This document shows, piece by piece, positions 34,262-41,912 of a stretch of DNA of 43,513 nt. This DNA is from Anaerolineales bacterium (GTDB lineage: Bacteria > Chloroflexota > Anaerolineae > Anaerolineales > UBA4823). Position 1 is the first letter of the stretch; the number at the start of each line of letters is the position of its first letter. Under the pieces are notes generated by a model. That model worked only from the letters and a program-made list of their open reading frames with translations, made no database searches and was not told the origin of the DNA. The stretch spans positions 1-43,513 of the forward strand of contig JAFGQI010000024.1 of assembly GCA_016935755.1 (NCBI GenBank), read 5' to 3'. Both the position numbers and the translations under genes were made by a program.

Positions 34262-34948
34262 CTGGGGAGGGTCTTTGCCGACCAGCCAGACCAACCAGGC
34301 TGCGCCCTGGTCTGGCTGCCGTGCGGCTACCTGGCTGGCGAACCCGATCCTGATCTTACCCTTCAAAACCTATCCGGGTTGATCCTGGAGCACCTTGTTC
34401 CCGGCTGGATCTCCGCGGGAGAAAGCGGGTTTATCCTGGCGCCATTTTCAAAGACCTGGGAAAAGCTCGTTCTGGATTTTATTCATGATCGCCCACACAA
34501 AAACATCTTCCGCCGCAGGTTCACCTTTCATCCGGAACGCTTCAAGATCTACCAGGATTGGGGACAACGCATCCCATCAGGGTTCACCATGCAGCGTATG
34601 GATGAAAAACTGGTAGGGCTGATCGGAGGCATGCCCACCTGGTTCTCGCCCCAGGAATTCCTCAATCGGGGGATAGACTACTGCCTGTTAGAAGGCGAAA
34701 AGCTTGCCAGTGTCTGCACATCCGTTTTTGCCACACGTTCCGGCATCGAAATAGATGTGCATACCGAAGAAGCATATCAGCGCCGCGGCTTTGCCACCCT
34801 GACCGCCGCGGCGCTGATTGATGAATGTCTGCGCGGCGGGCGTCTGCCCAATTGGGAATGCTTTTGGGATAACGATGCATCTTCTGCACTGGCAAACCGG
34901 TTGGGATTTGACATGGTTGAAGATTATCCCGTGTACTATTTTGAATAA
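34262..34948 (+). CDS. GNAT-like acetyltransferase without a standard start codon
   Basis: The protein resembles GNAT acetyltransferases of the PF12746 type: IDVHTEEAYQRRGFATLTAAALIDECL is the acetyl-CoA-binding core (Q-x-x-G-x-A variant RRGFAT, quoted partly), followed by WDNDASSALANRLGF. The coding signal clearly begins before the first possible TTG (34379): in-frame upstream codons read GRVFADQPDQPGCALVWLP. No ATG, GTG or TTG precedes in frame before a stop at 34106. A CTG at 34262 has GGAGG exactly 7 bases before it, so a CTG start giving 228 residues is possible. Otherwise the 5' end has been lost and this is a decaying gene. The N-terminal 30-40 residues of the family are missing. Confidence 0.5.
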   Translation: MGRVFADQPDQPGCALVWLPCGYLAGEPDPDLTLQNLSGLILEHLVPGWISAGESGFILAPFSKTWEKLVLDFIHDRPHKNIFRRRFTFHPERFKIYQDWGQRIPSGFTMQRMDEKLVGLIGGMPTWFSPQEFLNRGIDYCLLEGEKLASVCTSVFATRSGIEIDVHTEEAYQRRGFATLTAAALIDECLRGGRLPNWECFWDNDASSALANRLGFDMVEDYPVYYFE

Positions 34949-34989
34949 ACCCTCCACTCTCACACCAGGGTTGTAAAATAGTAATGCAT

Positions 34990-35012
34990 AGCCTGGGATT
35001 CATTCCCTGGCT
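34990..35012. promoter_or_regulatory. Dyad upstream of the ABC exporter
   Basis: AGCC at 34990-34993 and GGGA at 34995-34998 mirror TCCC at 35004-35007 and GGCT at 35009-35012, with T-T mismatches and a central 5-base spacer. The 23-base inverted repeat ends 40 bases before the exporter ATG. It could be an operator for a local regulator or an RNA hairpin; no regulator gene adjoins it. Confidence 0.3.
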
Positions 35013-35051
35013 GGCTATCCCTTGGTTGTCATTCCTGGAGGAGTAAGTTTT

Positions 35052-36056
35052 ATGCCCGATAATAACCGCTCGGTCATAACGGTATGCAGCCTCACCAAGA
35101 CCTATCGCGTTCCTGAGCGAGAGGCAGGCCTCAAAGCCTCCCTGAAAAGCCTGGTGCAGCGCAGGTTCAGCGATGTGGAAGCCGTGCGGGGAATCAGCTT
35201 CAGCATCGCGCCCGGCGAGATGGTTGGCCTGATCGGGCCTAACGGCGCGGGGAAAACCACCACCCTGAAAATGCTCTGCGGCCTGCTGCGCCCCACCCGC
35301 GGAGAAGCGCGTGTCCTGAGCCAGACGCCCTGGGAGCGCCAGCCGGCTTTTTTGCGCCGCATCAGCATGATCCTGGGTAACAAAAGCCAGATGCTGTGGG
35401 ATATTCCCCCGCTGGACACATTTCGCGTCCTGGGAGAGATCTACGGCCTCTCCCCCTCCGAGTATCGCCAATCTCTGGATGAACTGGTAGACCTATTGGA
35501 GATCGGAGAACTGCTCAACCGGCCAGTGCGCAACCTGTCCCTGGGCGAGCGCATGAAATGTGAGCTGGTCGCCGGACTGCTCCACCACCCAGAGGTGCTC
35601 TTCCTGGATGAACCCACTCTGGGATTAGACGTATCCATGCAGATCCGCCTGCGGCGCTTCCTGGTCGAATATGCCCGGCGGCGCGGCGTTACTATGATCC
35701 TGACCAGCCACTACATGGCAGATGTGATGGCGCTCTGCCCGAGGGTCATCCTGATCCATCACGGGCGGTTGCTATATGACGGCGAGTTGAACGAGCTGGC
35801 TCAGCGCCTGGCGCCGTTCAAGCTGCTGCAGCTGACTTACCGAAATGAAAATGGAACAACTAACGACCCAATCCTGCCTGAGGGAGTGGAGATCATCGAT
35901 CGCAGCCCCAACCGGCTGACCCTGCGCACGGCTCGCCATCAGGCTTCTGCCGTCACCGCGCAGCTGCTGCAAAGCCTGCCCGTGGTGGACCTGACCGTGG
36001 AGGATCCGCCTATCGAGGCGGTTATCGATCAGATCTACCAGGAGGGGGGCGTATGA
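35052..36056 (+). CDS. ABC-2 exporter ATPase
   Basis: The 334-residue ATPase has Walker A GPNGAGKTTT (near residues 65-74), an LSLGERMK signature, VLFLDEPTLGLD as Walker B, and TSHYMADVMALC as the switch region. It resembles the ATPases that pair with PF06182 (DUF990-type) permeases. The C-terminal 80 residues are an accessory domain. The ATG at 35052 follows GGAGGAG by 8 bases; the frame is open from 35022 without a ribosome site. It overlaps the first permease by 4 bases. An export role for a lipid, drug or glycan is likely; the substrate is unknown. Confidence 0.88.
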   Translation: MPDNNRSVITVCSLTKTYRVPEREAGLKASLKSLVQRRFSDVEAVRGISFSIAPGEMVGLIGPNGAGKTTTLKMLCGLLRPTRGEARVLSQTPWERQPAFLRRISMILGNKSQMLWDIPPLDTFRVLGEIYGLSPSEYRQSLDELVDLLEIGELLNRPVRNLSLGERMKCELVAGLLHHPEVLFLDEPTLGLDVSMQIRLRRFLVEYARRRGVTMILTSHYMADVMALCPRVILIHHGRLLYDGELNELAQRLAPFKLLQLTYRNENGTTNDPILPEGVEIIDRSPNRLTLRTARHQASAVTAQLLQSLPVVDLTVEDPPIEAVIDQIYQEGGV

Positions 36057-36847
36057 GCATCCACCGCGGCGGCATTGCTCTCGTTAAAGCCACCTGGGCT
36101 TCCTGGCTGCAGCACCGCAGCTTCTTCTTCCTGTTGGCTTTTGGCTGGATGATCCCACCCCTGATCTACCTGCTGGTCTGGTCGACCGCAGCCGCCGATC
36201 ATCCCGTGGGCGGGCTGACCCGCGGCCAGTTTGTGGCTTACTACCTGGTCCTGATCCTGGTCAACCAGCTGACCTATTCGCAATCTAACTGGACGGTAGG
36301 AGATCTGATCCGCTATGGGCAGATGAACACCCTGCTGCTGCGCCCACTGCATCCCCTCTATGACGCCCTGGCCAGCGAGATTGCCAGTAAAGTGGTCTAT
36401 ATGGTCTTCGACATACCGGTGGTCGCCCTGCTGGCGCTCTGGCTGCGGCCCGAGCTGCAGGTGACTCCGCTGGCAGCAGCCGCCTTCATCCTCTCCCTGC
36501 TCCTGGCCTGGCTGCTGCGCTTCTTCTGGGGCTACTGGCTGGCGCTGCTGGCCTTTTGGGCTGCTCGCGCCGACGCCCTGCTCTCGCTGCAGGATGCCCT
36601 GATCTTCCTGCTTGCCGGACAGGTAGCGCCTGTACAGCTGCTGCCCGGAATCTTGCGCCAGGCAGCCGTCTTCCTGCCCTTCCGCTATATGGTGGGCTTC
36701 CCGGTCGAGGTCTTGACCGGGCAGGTGACAGGCCCCGACCTGGCGACCGGCTTCTTGCTGCAGTTGGGCTGGCTGGCGCTGGCTTTGGGATTGTCTGCGG
36801 CAGCCTGGCGGCTGGGTTTGCGCCGATATTCGGCAGTAGGAGGATGA
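36053..36847 (+). CDS. ABC-2 permease, PF06182-like (copy 1)
   Basis: The 264-residue membrane protein has about six transmembrane segments and the family motif RYGQMNTLLLRPLHP in a cytoplasmic loop. It begins with a 4-base overlap with the ATPase gene, and the next permease starts 4 bases after its stop. The two permeases are likely to form a heterodimeric channel with an ATPase homodimer. No catalytic residue is present. Confidence 0.85.
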   Translation: MSIHRGGIALVKATWASWLQHRSFFFLLAFGWMIPPLIYLLVWSTAAADHPVGGLTRGQFVAYYLVLILVNQLTYSQSNWTVGDLIRYGQMNTLLLRPLHPLYDALASEIASKVVYMVFDIPVVALLALWLRPELQVTPLAAAAFILSLLLAWLLRFFWGYWLALLAFWAARADALLSLQDALIFLLAGQVAPVQLLPGILRQAAVFLPFRYMVGFPVEVLTGQVTGPDLATGFLLQLGWLALALGLSAAAWRLGLRRYSAVGG

Positions 36848-36851
36848 CCAG

Positions 36852-37643
36852 ATGCACTACCTGCGATTGACCGGCTTTTTTATACGGGCTTCCTTCCAGG
36901 AAGAAGCTGCTTACCGGGCGAATTTCTGGATCAGCCTGTTCTACTCCCTGCTCAATCTGGGCACCGGCGTGCTGGGCGTGGCGGTGCTGTTCAACCAGGT
37001 CGAAACCCTGCGCGGCTGGACCTTCGCCGGGACTTTGGCGCTGCTGGGCGTATATCTGATCGCCTCTGCCCTGCGCAACCTGGTTATCGGCCCCAGCCTG
37101 GAGGCGCTGGCAGGCATGGACGGCGAAGTCTGGCAGGGTACGCTGGATTTTACCCTGCTGCGTCCAATCGACATTCAATTCCTGGCCAGCCTGCGCCGCT
37201 GGCGCATCTTCTCCCTGTTCGATCTGCTGCTGGGAACTGGCGTTTTGGTGGCTGCTCTCGCCCAACTGGAAAAGCCGATCACACTGGCTCAGCTGGGGAT
37301 TTTCCTGCTGGCGCTGGCAGCCGGGATCGCCATCCTTTACGCCATTCTGCTGGCTTTCACCGCCCTGGTGTTCTGGAGTCCAGGTGTATTATTCACCTGG
37401 ATCTTCGACAGCCTGTTCCAGATGGCGCGCTACCCGGTCGGGCTGTACCCCGGCTGGCTGCGCCTGGTGCTGACCTGGATTGTGCCGGTGGGTATGATCA
37501 CCACCGTACCCGCCGAAGCCTTGAGCGGCACACTCACCCCCGGCTCGCTGGCGGCTGCCGTCGCGCTGGCGGTCGCTTTGGTAACGGGGGCATCTGTCTT
37601 CTTCCGCCTGGGGCTGCGCCGCTATGCCAGCGCCTCCAGTTAG
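36852..37643 (+). CDS. ABC-2 permease, PF06182-like (copy 2)
   Basis: The 263-residue membrane protein is a paralogue of the previous one, with about six membrane segments and the corresponding loop QGTLDFTLLRPIDIQFLAS. Both end in the motif RLGLRRYAS/S. It starts 4 bases after the previous stop, with AGTAGGAGGATGACCAG before the ATG (AGGAGG present). It completes a three-gene exporter. The substrate is unknown. Confidence 0.85.
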   Translation: MHYLRLTGFFIRASFQEEAAYRANFWISLFYSLLNLGTGVLGVAVLFNQVETLRGWTFAGTLALLGVYLIASALRNLVIGPSLEALAGMDGEVWQGTLDFTLLRPIDIQFLASLRRWRIFSLFDLLLGTGVLVAALAQLEKPITLAQLGIFLLALAAGIAILYAILLAFTALVFWSPGVLFTWIFDSLFQMARYPVGLYPGWLRLVLTWIVPVGMITTVPAEALSGTLTPGSLAAAVALAVALVTGASVFFRLGLRRYASASS

Positions 37644-37659
37644 GATATAATCCGCGCTA

Positions 37660-39021
37660 TTGAACACAGCAGACACGACTCACACCAAACAGCCCGGCGG
37701 CATGCTGGGCTTTACGATTGTCTGGGCTGGCCAGATCGTCTCGGTGCTGGCCTCCACCATGACGCAGTTCGCCCTGACGATCTGGGCCTACCAGGAAACC
37801 GGCAGCGCCACCGCCCTGGGCATCATCGAGACATCCTTCGTTGTCCCCTTTCTGCTGCTCTCGCCCTTCGCCGGGGCTATGGTAGATCGCTACAATCGCA
37901 AGCTGATGATGATGGTCAGCGACCTGGCGGCGATCACCTCAACTGCTGGCCTGCTGATCATCCATCTCACCGGCAGCCTGGAGATCTGGCACCTGTATGT
38001 CGCTGCGGCGCTCAATGGGTTGGGGAACACCTTCCAATGGCCAGCTTTTTCTGCCGCCATCAGCACCATGGTGCCGAAGGAGAATTACAGCCGGGCCAAC
38101 GGGATGATGTCGCTGGTCGAAAGCGGGCCTTCGGTGCTGGCGCCCCTGCTGGCCGGCATGCTCCTGCCAGTGATCCAACTGACCGGCATCCTGGCGCTGG
38201 ACGTGATCACCTTTTTCATCGCCGTCGGTGCGCTGCTGGTGGTCAACATCCCCCAACCTCAGCGCACGGTCGAGGGGCAGGCGGGAAAAGGCAGCCTGCT
38301 TCAGGAAGCTTTTTATGGTTTCAAATACATCTTCGCCCGCCGCTCGCTGTTGGGGCTGCTGATTTTCTTCGTCTGTCTGAACTTTGTCATCGGGCTATCC
38401 GGATCGCTTTTTTCACCCTTCATCCTGGCGCGCACTGGCAACGACAGCGCCGCCCTGGGCACGGTGACCTCCGCGTCCGCCATCGGCGCGGTGATCGGTG
38501 GGCTGGTGATTGGGCTGTGGGGCGGCTTCAAACGCCGGATGAACAACATCCTGCTGGGCGAAACCCTGACCGGTCTGTTCTGCCTGATCATCTTCGGCCT
38601 GGGCCGCTCGCTGCCGGTGTGGGTCTTCGCCGCGGTGATCGGCGGCATCTTCCCAATCTTCACCAACGGCTCCAGCCAGGCGATCTGGCAAGCCAAGGTC
38701 GCCCCGGATGTGCAGGGCCGGGTCTTCTCCGCCCGGCGCATGATCGCCTGGTCGATGGGGCCAATCACGCCCATCCTGGCAGGCTTGCTGGCGGATTACG
38801 TCACCGAGCCTGCCATGCAGACGCAAACCTGGCTGGCGCGGATCTTCGGTCCTCTGGTGGGCGTGGGTCCAGGCGCGGGGATGGCGGTGCAGTTCATCCT
38901 GACTGGGATTGCTTATATCCTGATCGTGCTGGTGGTTTTTCTGTTCGTTCCGGTGGTGCGCGACCTTGAGGATCGCCTGCCCGACCACGACCAGGCGCAG
39001 AAGCTGGATGCGGTCTCTTAG
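37660..39021 (+). CDS. MFS exporter
   Basis: This 453-residue membrane protein has about 12 membrane segments and the MFS loop motif GAMVDRYNRKLMMM (D-R-x-x-R-K) after segment 2. It belongs to the branch that contains macrolide and siderophore exporters. The start is uncertain: TTG at 37660, 16 bases after the permease stop, or ATG at 37702, whose removal of 14 polar residues would leave the first membrane segment intact. A TATAAT at 37646-37651 lies just before the TTG. It probably exports a small hydrophobic molecule. The substrate cannot be deduced. Confidence 0.83.
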   Translation: MNTADTTHTKQPGGMLGFTIVWAGQIVSVLASTMTQFALTIWAYQETGSATALGIIETSFVVPFLLLSPFAGAMVDRYNRKLMMMVSDLAAITSTAGLLIIHLTGSLEIWHLYVAAALNGLGNTFQWPAFSAAISTMVPKENYSRANGMMSLVESGPSVLAPLLAGMLLPVIQLTGILALDVITFFIAVGALLVVNIPQPQRTVEGQAGKGSLLQEAFYGFKYIFARRSLLGLLIFFVCLNFVIGLSGSLFSPFILARTGNDSAALGTVTSASAIGAVIGGLVIGLWGGFKRRMNNILLGETLTGLFCLIIFGLGRSLPVWVFAAVIGGIFPIFTNGSSQAIWQAKVAPDVQGRVFSARRMIAWSMGPITPILAGLLADYVTEPAMQTQTWLARIFGPLVGVGPGAGMAVQFILTGIAYILIVLVVFLFVPVVRDLEDRLPDHDQAQKLDAVS

Positions 39022-39161
39022 ACCCAGGCTCTACTGCATTACACGCAATAGGATACTGGCCACCAACCATTTCCACAAAATACGTTATACTACCTTTCGA
39101 TTGAACATGCTACATTGCCTGCTCGCGGCTGCTTCTAAGAATTGCAGGATATAAAAATGCG

Positions 39162-40865
39162 ATGTACGAAGAAAACGAAATTGAAGAGTATGCGCCCTGG
39201 TTCGTAGTCTTCCTCACCCTGGTTGGCGGCTGGCTGCGGGTTATTCTGCTCGACAACCAGGGATTGTGGCTGGATGAAGCGTTCAGCATATGGGTGTCCA
39301 GCCACAGCCTTGCCGAGATGCTGCAGTGGATTGTCAAGATTGACCAGCACCCGCCCCTTTATTATCTCCTGCTCCATTACTGGATCAAACTCACCGGGGA
39401 TACGCCCTACGATGTCCGTCTGCTTTCTGCATTATTCGGCGCAGCCACAATCCCAATTATTTACCTGATCGGTAAGCGCATGTCTGGCGTAGTGATGGGA
39501 TTGGCTGCAGCGCTGATCCTGGCTTTTTCGCCTTTCAACATCCACTTTGCTCAGGAAACGCGCATGTACACCCTGCTGACCTTTAATGCAGCCGCGGCGA
39601 TTTATGCCCTGGTCAGGCTGCTTACGGATCCGCGCTCTGTCCGGCCCATCGGCAGCCAGTTTCGGGAATATGTGCATGCCTGGCGTACATCTGGGCCGCT
39701 TGAACCAGACACCGAGAGAGATTTCAGTTATCAGGATGAGACCCGCAATCAAACCGGATGGAGAGCCTGGATATTCCGCCATCGCTGGTCGCCCATCCAG
39801 ACCATTGAAACTGACCTGGCCTGGGCTGCATTTATCTTCTTCTCGGCCGCGACCATGCTCAGCCACAATACGGCAGTACTCTTCTTTTTAGCCACCAACA
39901 TCTTTGTTCTTAGCCTGATGTTTTATCAGACACGTTCAACCGTCAGGGAAGCGAACTCAGGGGCGCTACCTGGCTTCCAGGCGCCCCCTTTAGGTAACTG
40001 GGGTAAAGCTCAGGCAGGCATCTTTTTGCTGTGGAGCCCATGGATATTTCCCTTTATCCAGCAAGCCAGCCGGGTCTACCAGGAGTTCTGGATTCCGAAA
40101 CCAAATTGGGACACCGTTATCCAGACGCTGAGGTCATTTTTGAACGAGTCGATAGCAACTCAGGCCAACCAGTTTACGGTAATCTGGATCCTGTACGCGC
40201 TGGTGTTAGGTTTGGGGATGGTATATTACCGGCGGAGTTCTTCTCGGTTTCTGTTTCTGGCGGCCCTGTTCGCCATCCCCTTCCTGGGTGAGTTGATCGT
40301 GAGCATCCGCCGGCCCATTTTTTACGATCGAACGCTGATCTGGACAACGATTCCATTATTCCTGCTGCTGGCGGCAGGCATCGCACAATTAAGATTTCGC
40401 CTTCTAATGATTGCAGTGCTGGGGGTTTTTATTACAAACAATCTGTTTTCTACCGCCGATTATTATCGCTTCATGCAAAAAGAGGATTGGAGCTACGCCG
40501 CTGGTTATGTCTCATATTTCACTCAAAAGGATGATCTGATCCTTTTCAACGCCAATTGGGTGCAAATCCCGTTTGACTATTATTTTAAAACCTATGAAAA
40601 CCAGTATCTCCTGCAGGTGAAGAAACATGGAGTTCCCGAAGATATGTTCGCCAGCGGCGTCCTGGAACCAAAGATGACCGCAAGCGATATCCCCAGGTTG
40701 ATTTCATTATTGAACGGGCGGAAGCGGGTCTGGCTTATTTACAGCCATAACTGGTACACGGATCCACTGGAATTAATCCCGCAAACCCTTGCATCGAAGA
40801 AGATGAAATTAATCCAGGAGCGCCAATTTTATGGGGTGCAGGTTCAGTTGTATGGAGCTCCGTGA
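39162..40865 (+). CDS. GT39-type membrane glycosyltransferase
   Basis: The 567-residue membrane protein starts with a membrane segment followed by GLWLDEAFSIW, with the D38-E39 pair of the ArnT/PMT-like GT-C fold, and QETRMYTLL in the next loop. It has 10 or so membrane segments and a soluble C-terminal domain of about 130 residues. It would transfer a sugar from a polyprenyl-phosphate donor to a lipid, protein or glycan at the outer face of the membrane. AGGATA stands about 12 bases before the ATG. The gap of 140 bases upstream has a TATACT at 39086-39091 without a clear -35. It converges on the toroid gene with 9 bases between the stops. Confidence 0.83.
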   Translation: MYEENEIEEYAPWFVVFLTLVGGWLRVILLDNQGLWLDEAFSIWVSSHSLAEMLQWIVKIDQHPPLYYLLLHYWIKLTGDTPYDVRLLSALFGAATIPIIYLIGKRMSGVVMGLAAALILAFSPFNIHFAQETRMYTLLTFNAAAAIYALVRLLTDPRSVRPIGSQFREYVHAWRTSGPLEPDTERDFSYQDETRNQTGWRAWIFRHRWSPIQTIETDLAWAAFIFFSAATMLSHNTAVLFFLATNIFVLSLMFYQTRSTVREANSGALPGFQAPPLGNWGKAQAGIFLLWSPWIFPFIQQASRVYQEFWIPKPNWDTVIQTLRSFLNESIATQANQFTVIWILYALVLGLGMVYYRRSSSRFLFLAALFAIPFLGELIVSIRRPIFYDRTLIWTTIPLFLLLAAGIAQLRFRLLMIAVLGVFITNNLFSTADYYRFMQKEDWSYAAGYVSYFTQKDDLILFNANWVQIPFDYYFKTYENQYLLQVKKHGVPEDMFASGVLEPKMTASDIPRLISLLNGRKRVWLIYSHNWYTDPLELIPQTLASKKMKLIQERQFYGVQVQLYGAP

Positions 40866-40874
40866 GAATGATTC

Positions 40875-41912
40875 CTAAGCATACGGCCTGAACGGTGTCC
40901 TGGGTTCCATCCCCATCCATTCTCCCGCTTGATCCAGCATGGATAGCGAGCGCAGCAGATCAAAAGTCAGCCAGCGCGAAACCTGAGGGCGATCGCGGTA
41001 TTCCCACAGGCCATAGGGTCCTTGAAGCGAGCGAATAAAGGTGAGCAGGTCCTCCAGGCGCGGGTCGTCTTTCGAAACCCCCATCCGTCCGCACAGGCTC
41101 AGGATCAGCGCCAGGTCGAAGCGGGCGAAGTAGGTGAAGAATCCGCGCAATGGCTCAGCGCCAGTCATGCGGGCGACCTCCACGCCCAGGCTCTCGGCCT
41201 CGCGCGTCTCGCGCCCCAGCAGCAGATCCAGGGCGCGGCGGGCAGGTTCGCTGTGTCGGCGCTCGGGGTGCTGCGCCAGGCAGAGCAGCGCGCCAGTGGT
41301 GTTGGAGCGGCAGCCCCAGCGCGAGTGCGCCAATCGGCGGTAGCCGGCCACATAGCCGTGCACCCCCGCAGCGGCGCCCGTGGGCCAGGCGCCATCCTCC
41401 AGGCGCTGCGCCAGCAGCCATTCATAGGCGCACTCGGCGCGCCGGTCAGCGGCATACCCGCAGGCCGACAACCCGCGCAGGGGGAAAGCCGTCTGCAGCG
41501 GGATCATAGAGTACCGTTCCTTCAAGGGCAGTTCGCTGCTGCCATCGGTCAGGGCTTCATCTGTCCCCAGAGGCCAGGAGCCATCCGGCAGCTGCTGGCT
41601 GAAGAGGAATTCAGCGGCGCGAGCCATCGCAGGGTGTGAGCGGTCAAACCCCAGGAAGCCCAGGCGCGCCAGGGCAAAAGCCGTCATCTGGACGCGGCTG
41701 CCGCCAGGACGACCTATGGCTAAAGCCCCAGGCTTCCAGGAACCATCGGCATCCTGTAAAGCCAGGATCTCTGCAACCAGGGGATCGGTTTCACGCAGCG
41801 GCGCCAGCTCCGCCAGCTCGGGATCATCCGGCGGGCGGCGGAACAGGTCGCGCAGCGCCAGCCAGCGCAGACACGGGGAAGGATCAGCCAGGAGCAGAGC
41901 AGGCCAGGTCAC
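40875..41912 (-). CDS. Prenyltransferase/squalene-cyclase-like repeat protein
   Basis: The 345-residue protein is built of alpha/alpha-toroid repeats with QW-like motifs: LQDADGSW, QLPDGSW and RLEDGAW. It resembles squalene-hopene cyclase and prenyltransferase-beta repeat proteins, but it is half their length and no D-x-D-D or D-D-x-x-D/E catalytic motif is visible, so it is probably a binding or scaffold protein. Its ATG overlaps the UvrA-like gene by 4 bases, so the two are co-translated. The function is unknown. Confidence 0.75.
   Translation of the reverse strand: MTWPALLLADPSPCLRWLALRDLFRRPPDDPELAELAPLRETDPLVAEILALQDADGSWKPGALAIGRPGGSRVQMTAFALARLGFLGFDRSHPAMARAAEFLFSQQLPDGSWPLGTDEALTDGSSELPLKERYSMIPLQTAFPLRGLSACGYAADRRAECAYEWLLAQRLEDGAWPTGAAAGVHGYVAGYRRLAHSRWGCRSNTTGALLCLAQHPERRHSEPARRALDLLLGRETREAESLGVEVARMTGAEPLRGFFTYFARFDLALILSLCGRMGVSKDDPRLEDLLTFIRSLQGPYGLWEYRDRPQVSRWLTFDLLRSLSMLDQAGEWMGMEPRTPFRPYA

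Noticed and set aside
37646..37662. TATAAT just before the TTG start of the MFS gene, suggesting a leaderless transcript
   Set aside because: No -35 is present, the start codon itself is uncertain, and TATAAT may be chance in a short intergenic gap. Kept only as a remark.
38037..38969. A 310-residue open frame inside the MFS gene
   Set aside because: It lies in another frame of a gene with 12 clear membrane segments and has the Arg/Gly/His-rich composition typical of shadow frames in GC-rich DNA.
41022..41639. A 205-residue plus-strand frame opposite the toroid-repeat gene
   Set aside because: Ala/Gln/Arg-rich composition without motifs, antisense to a gene with regular QW repeats.
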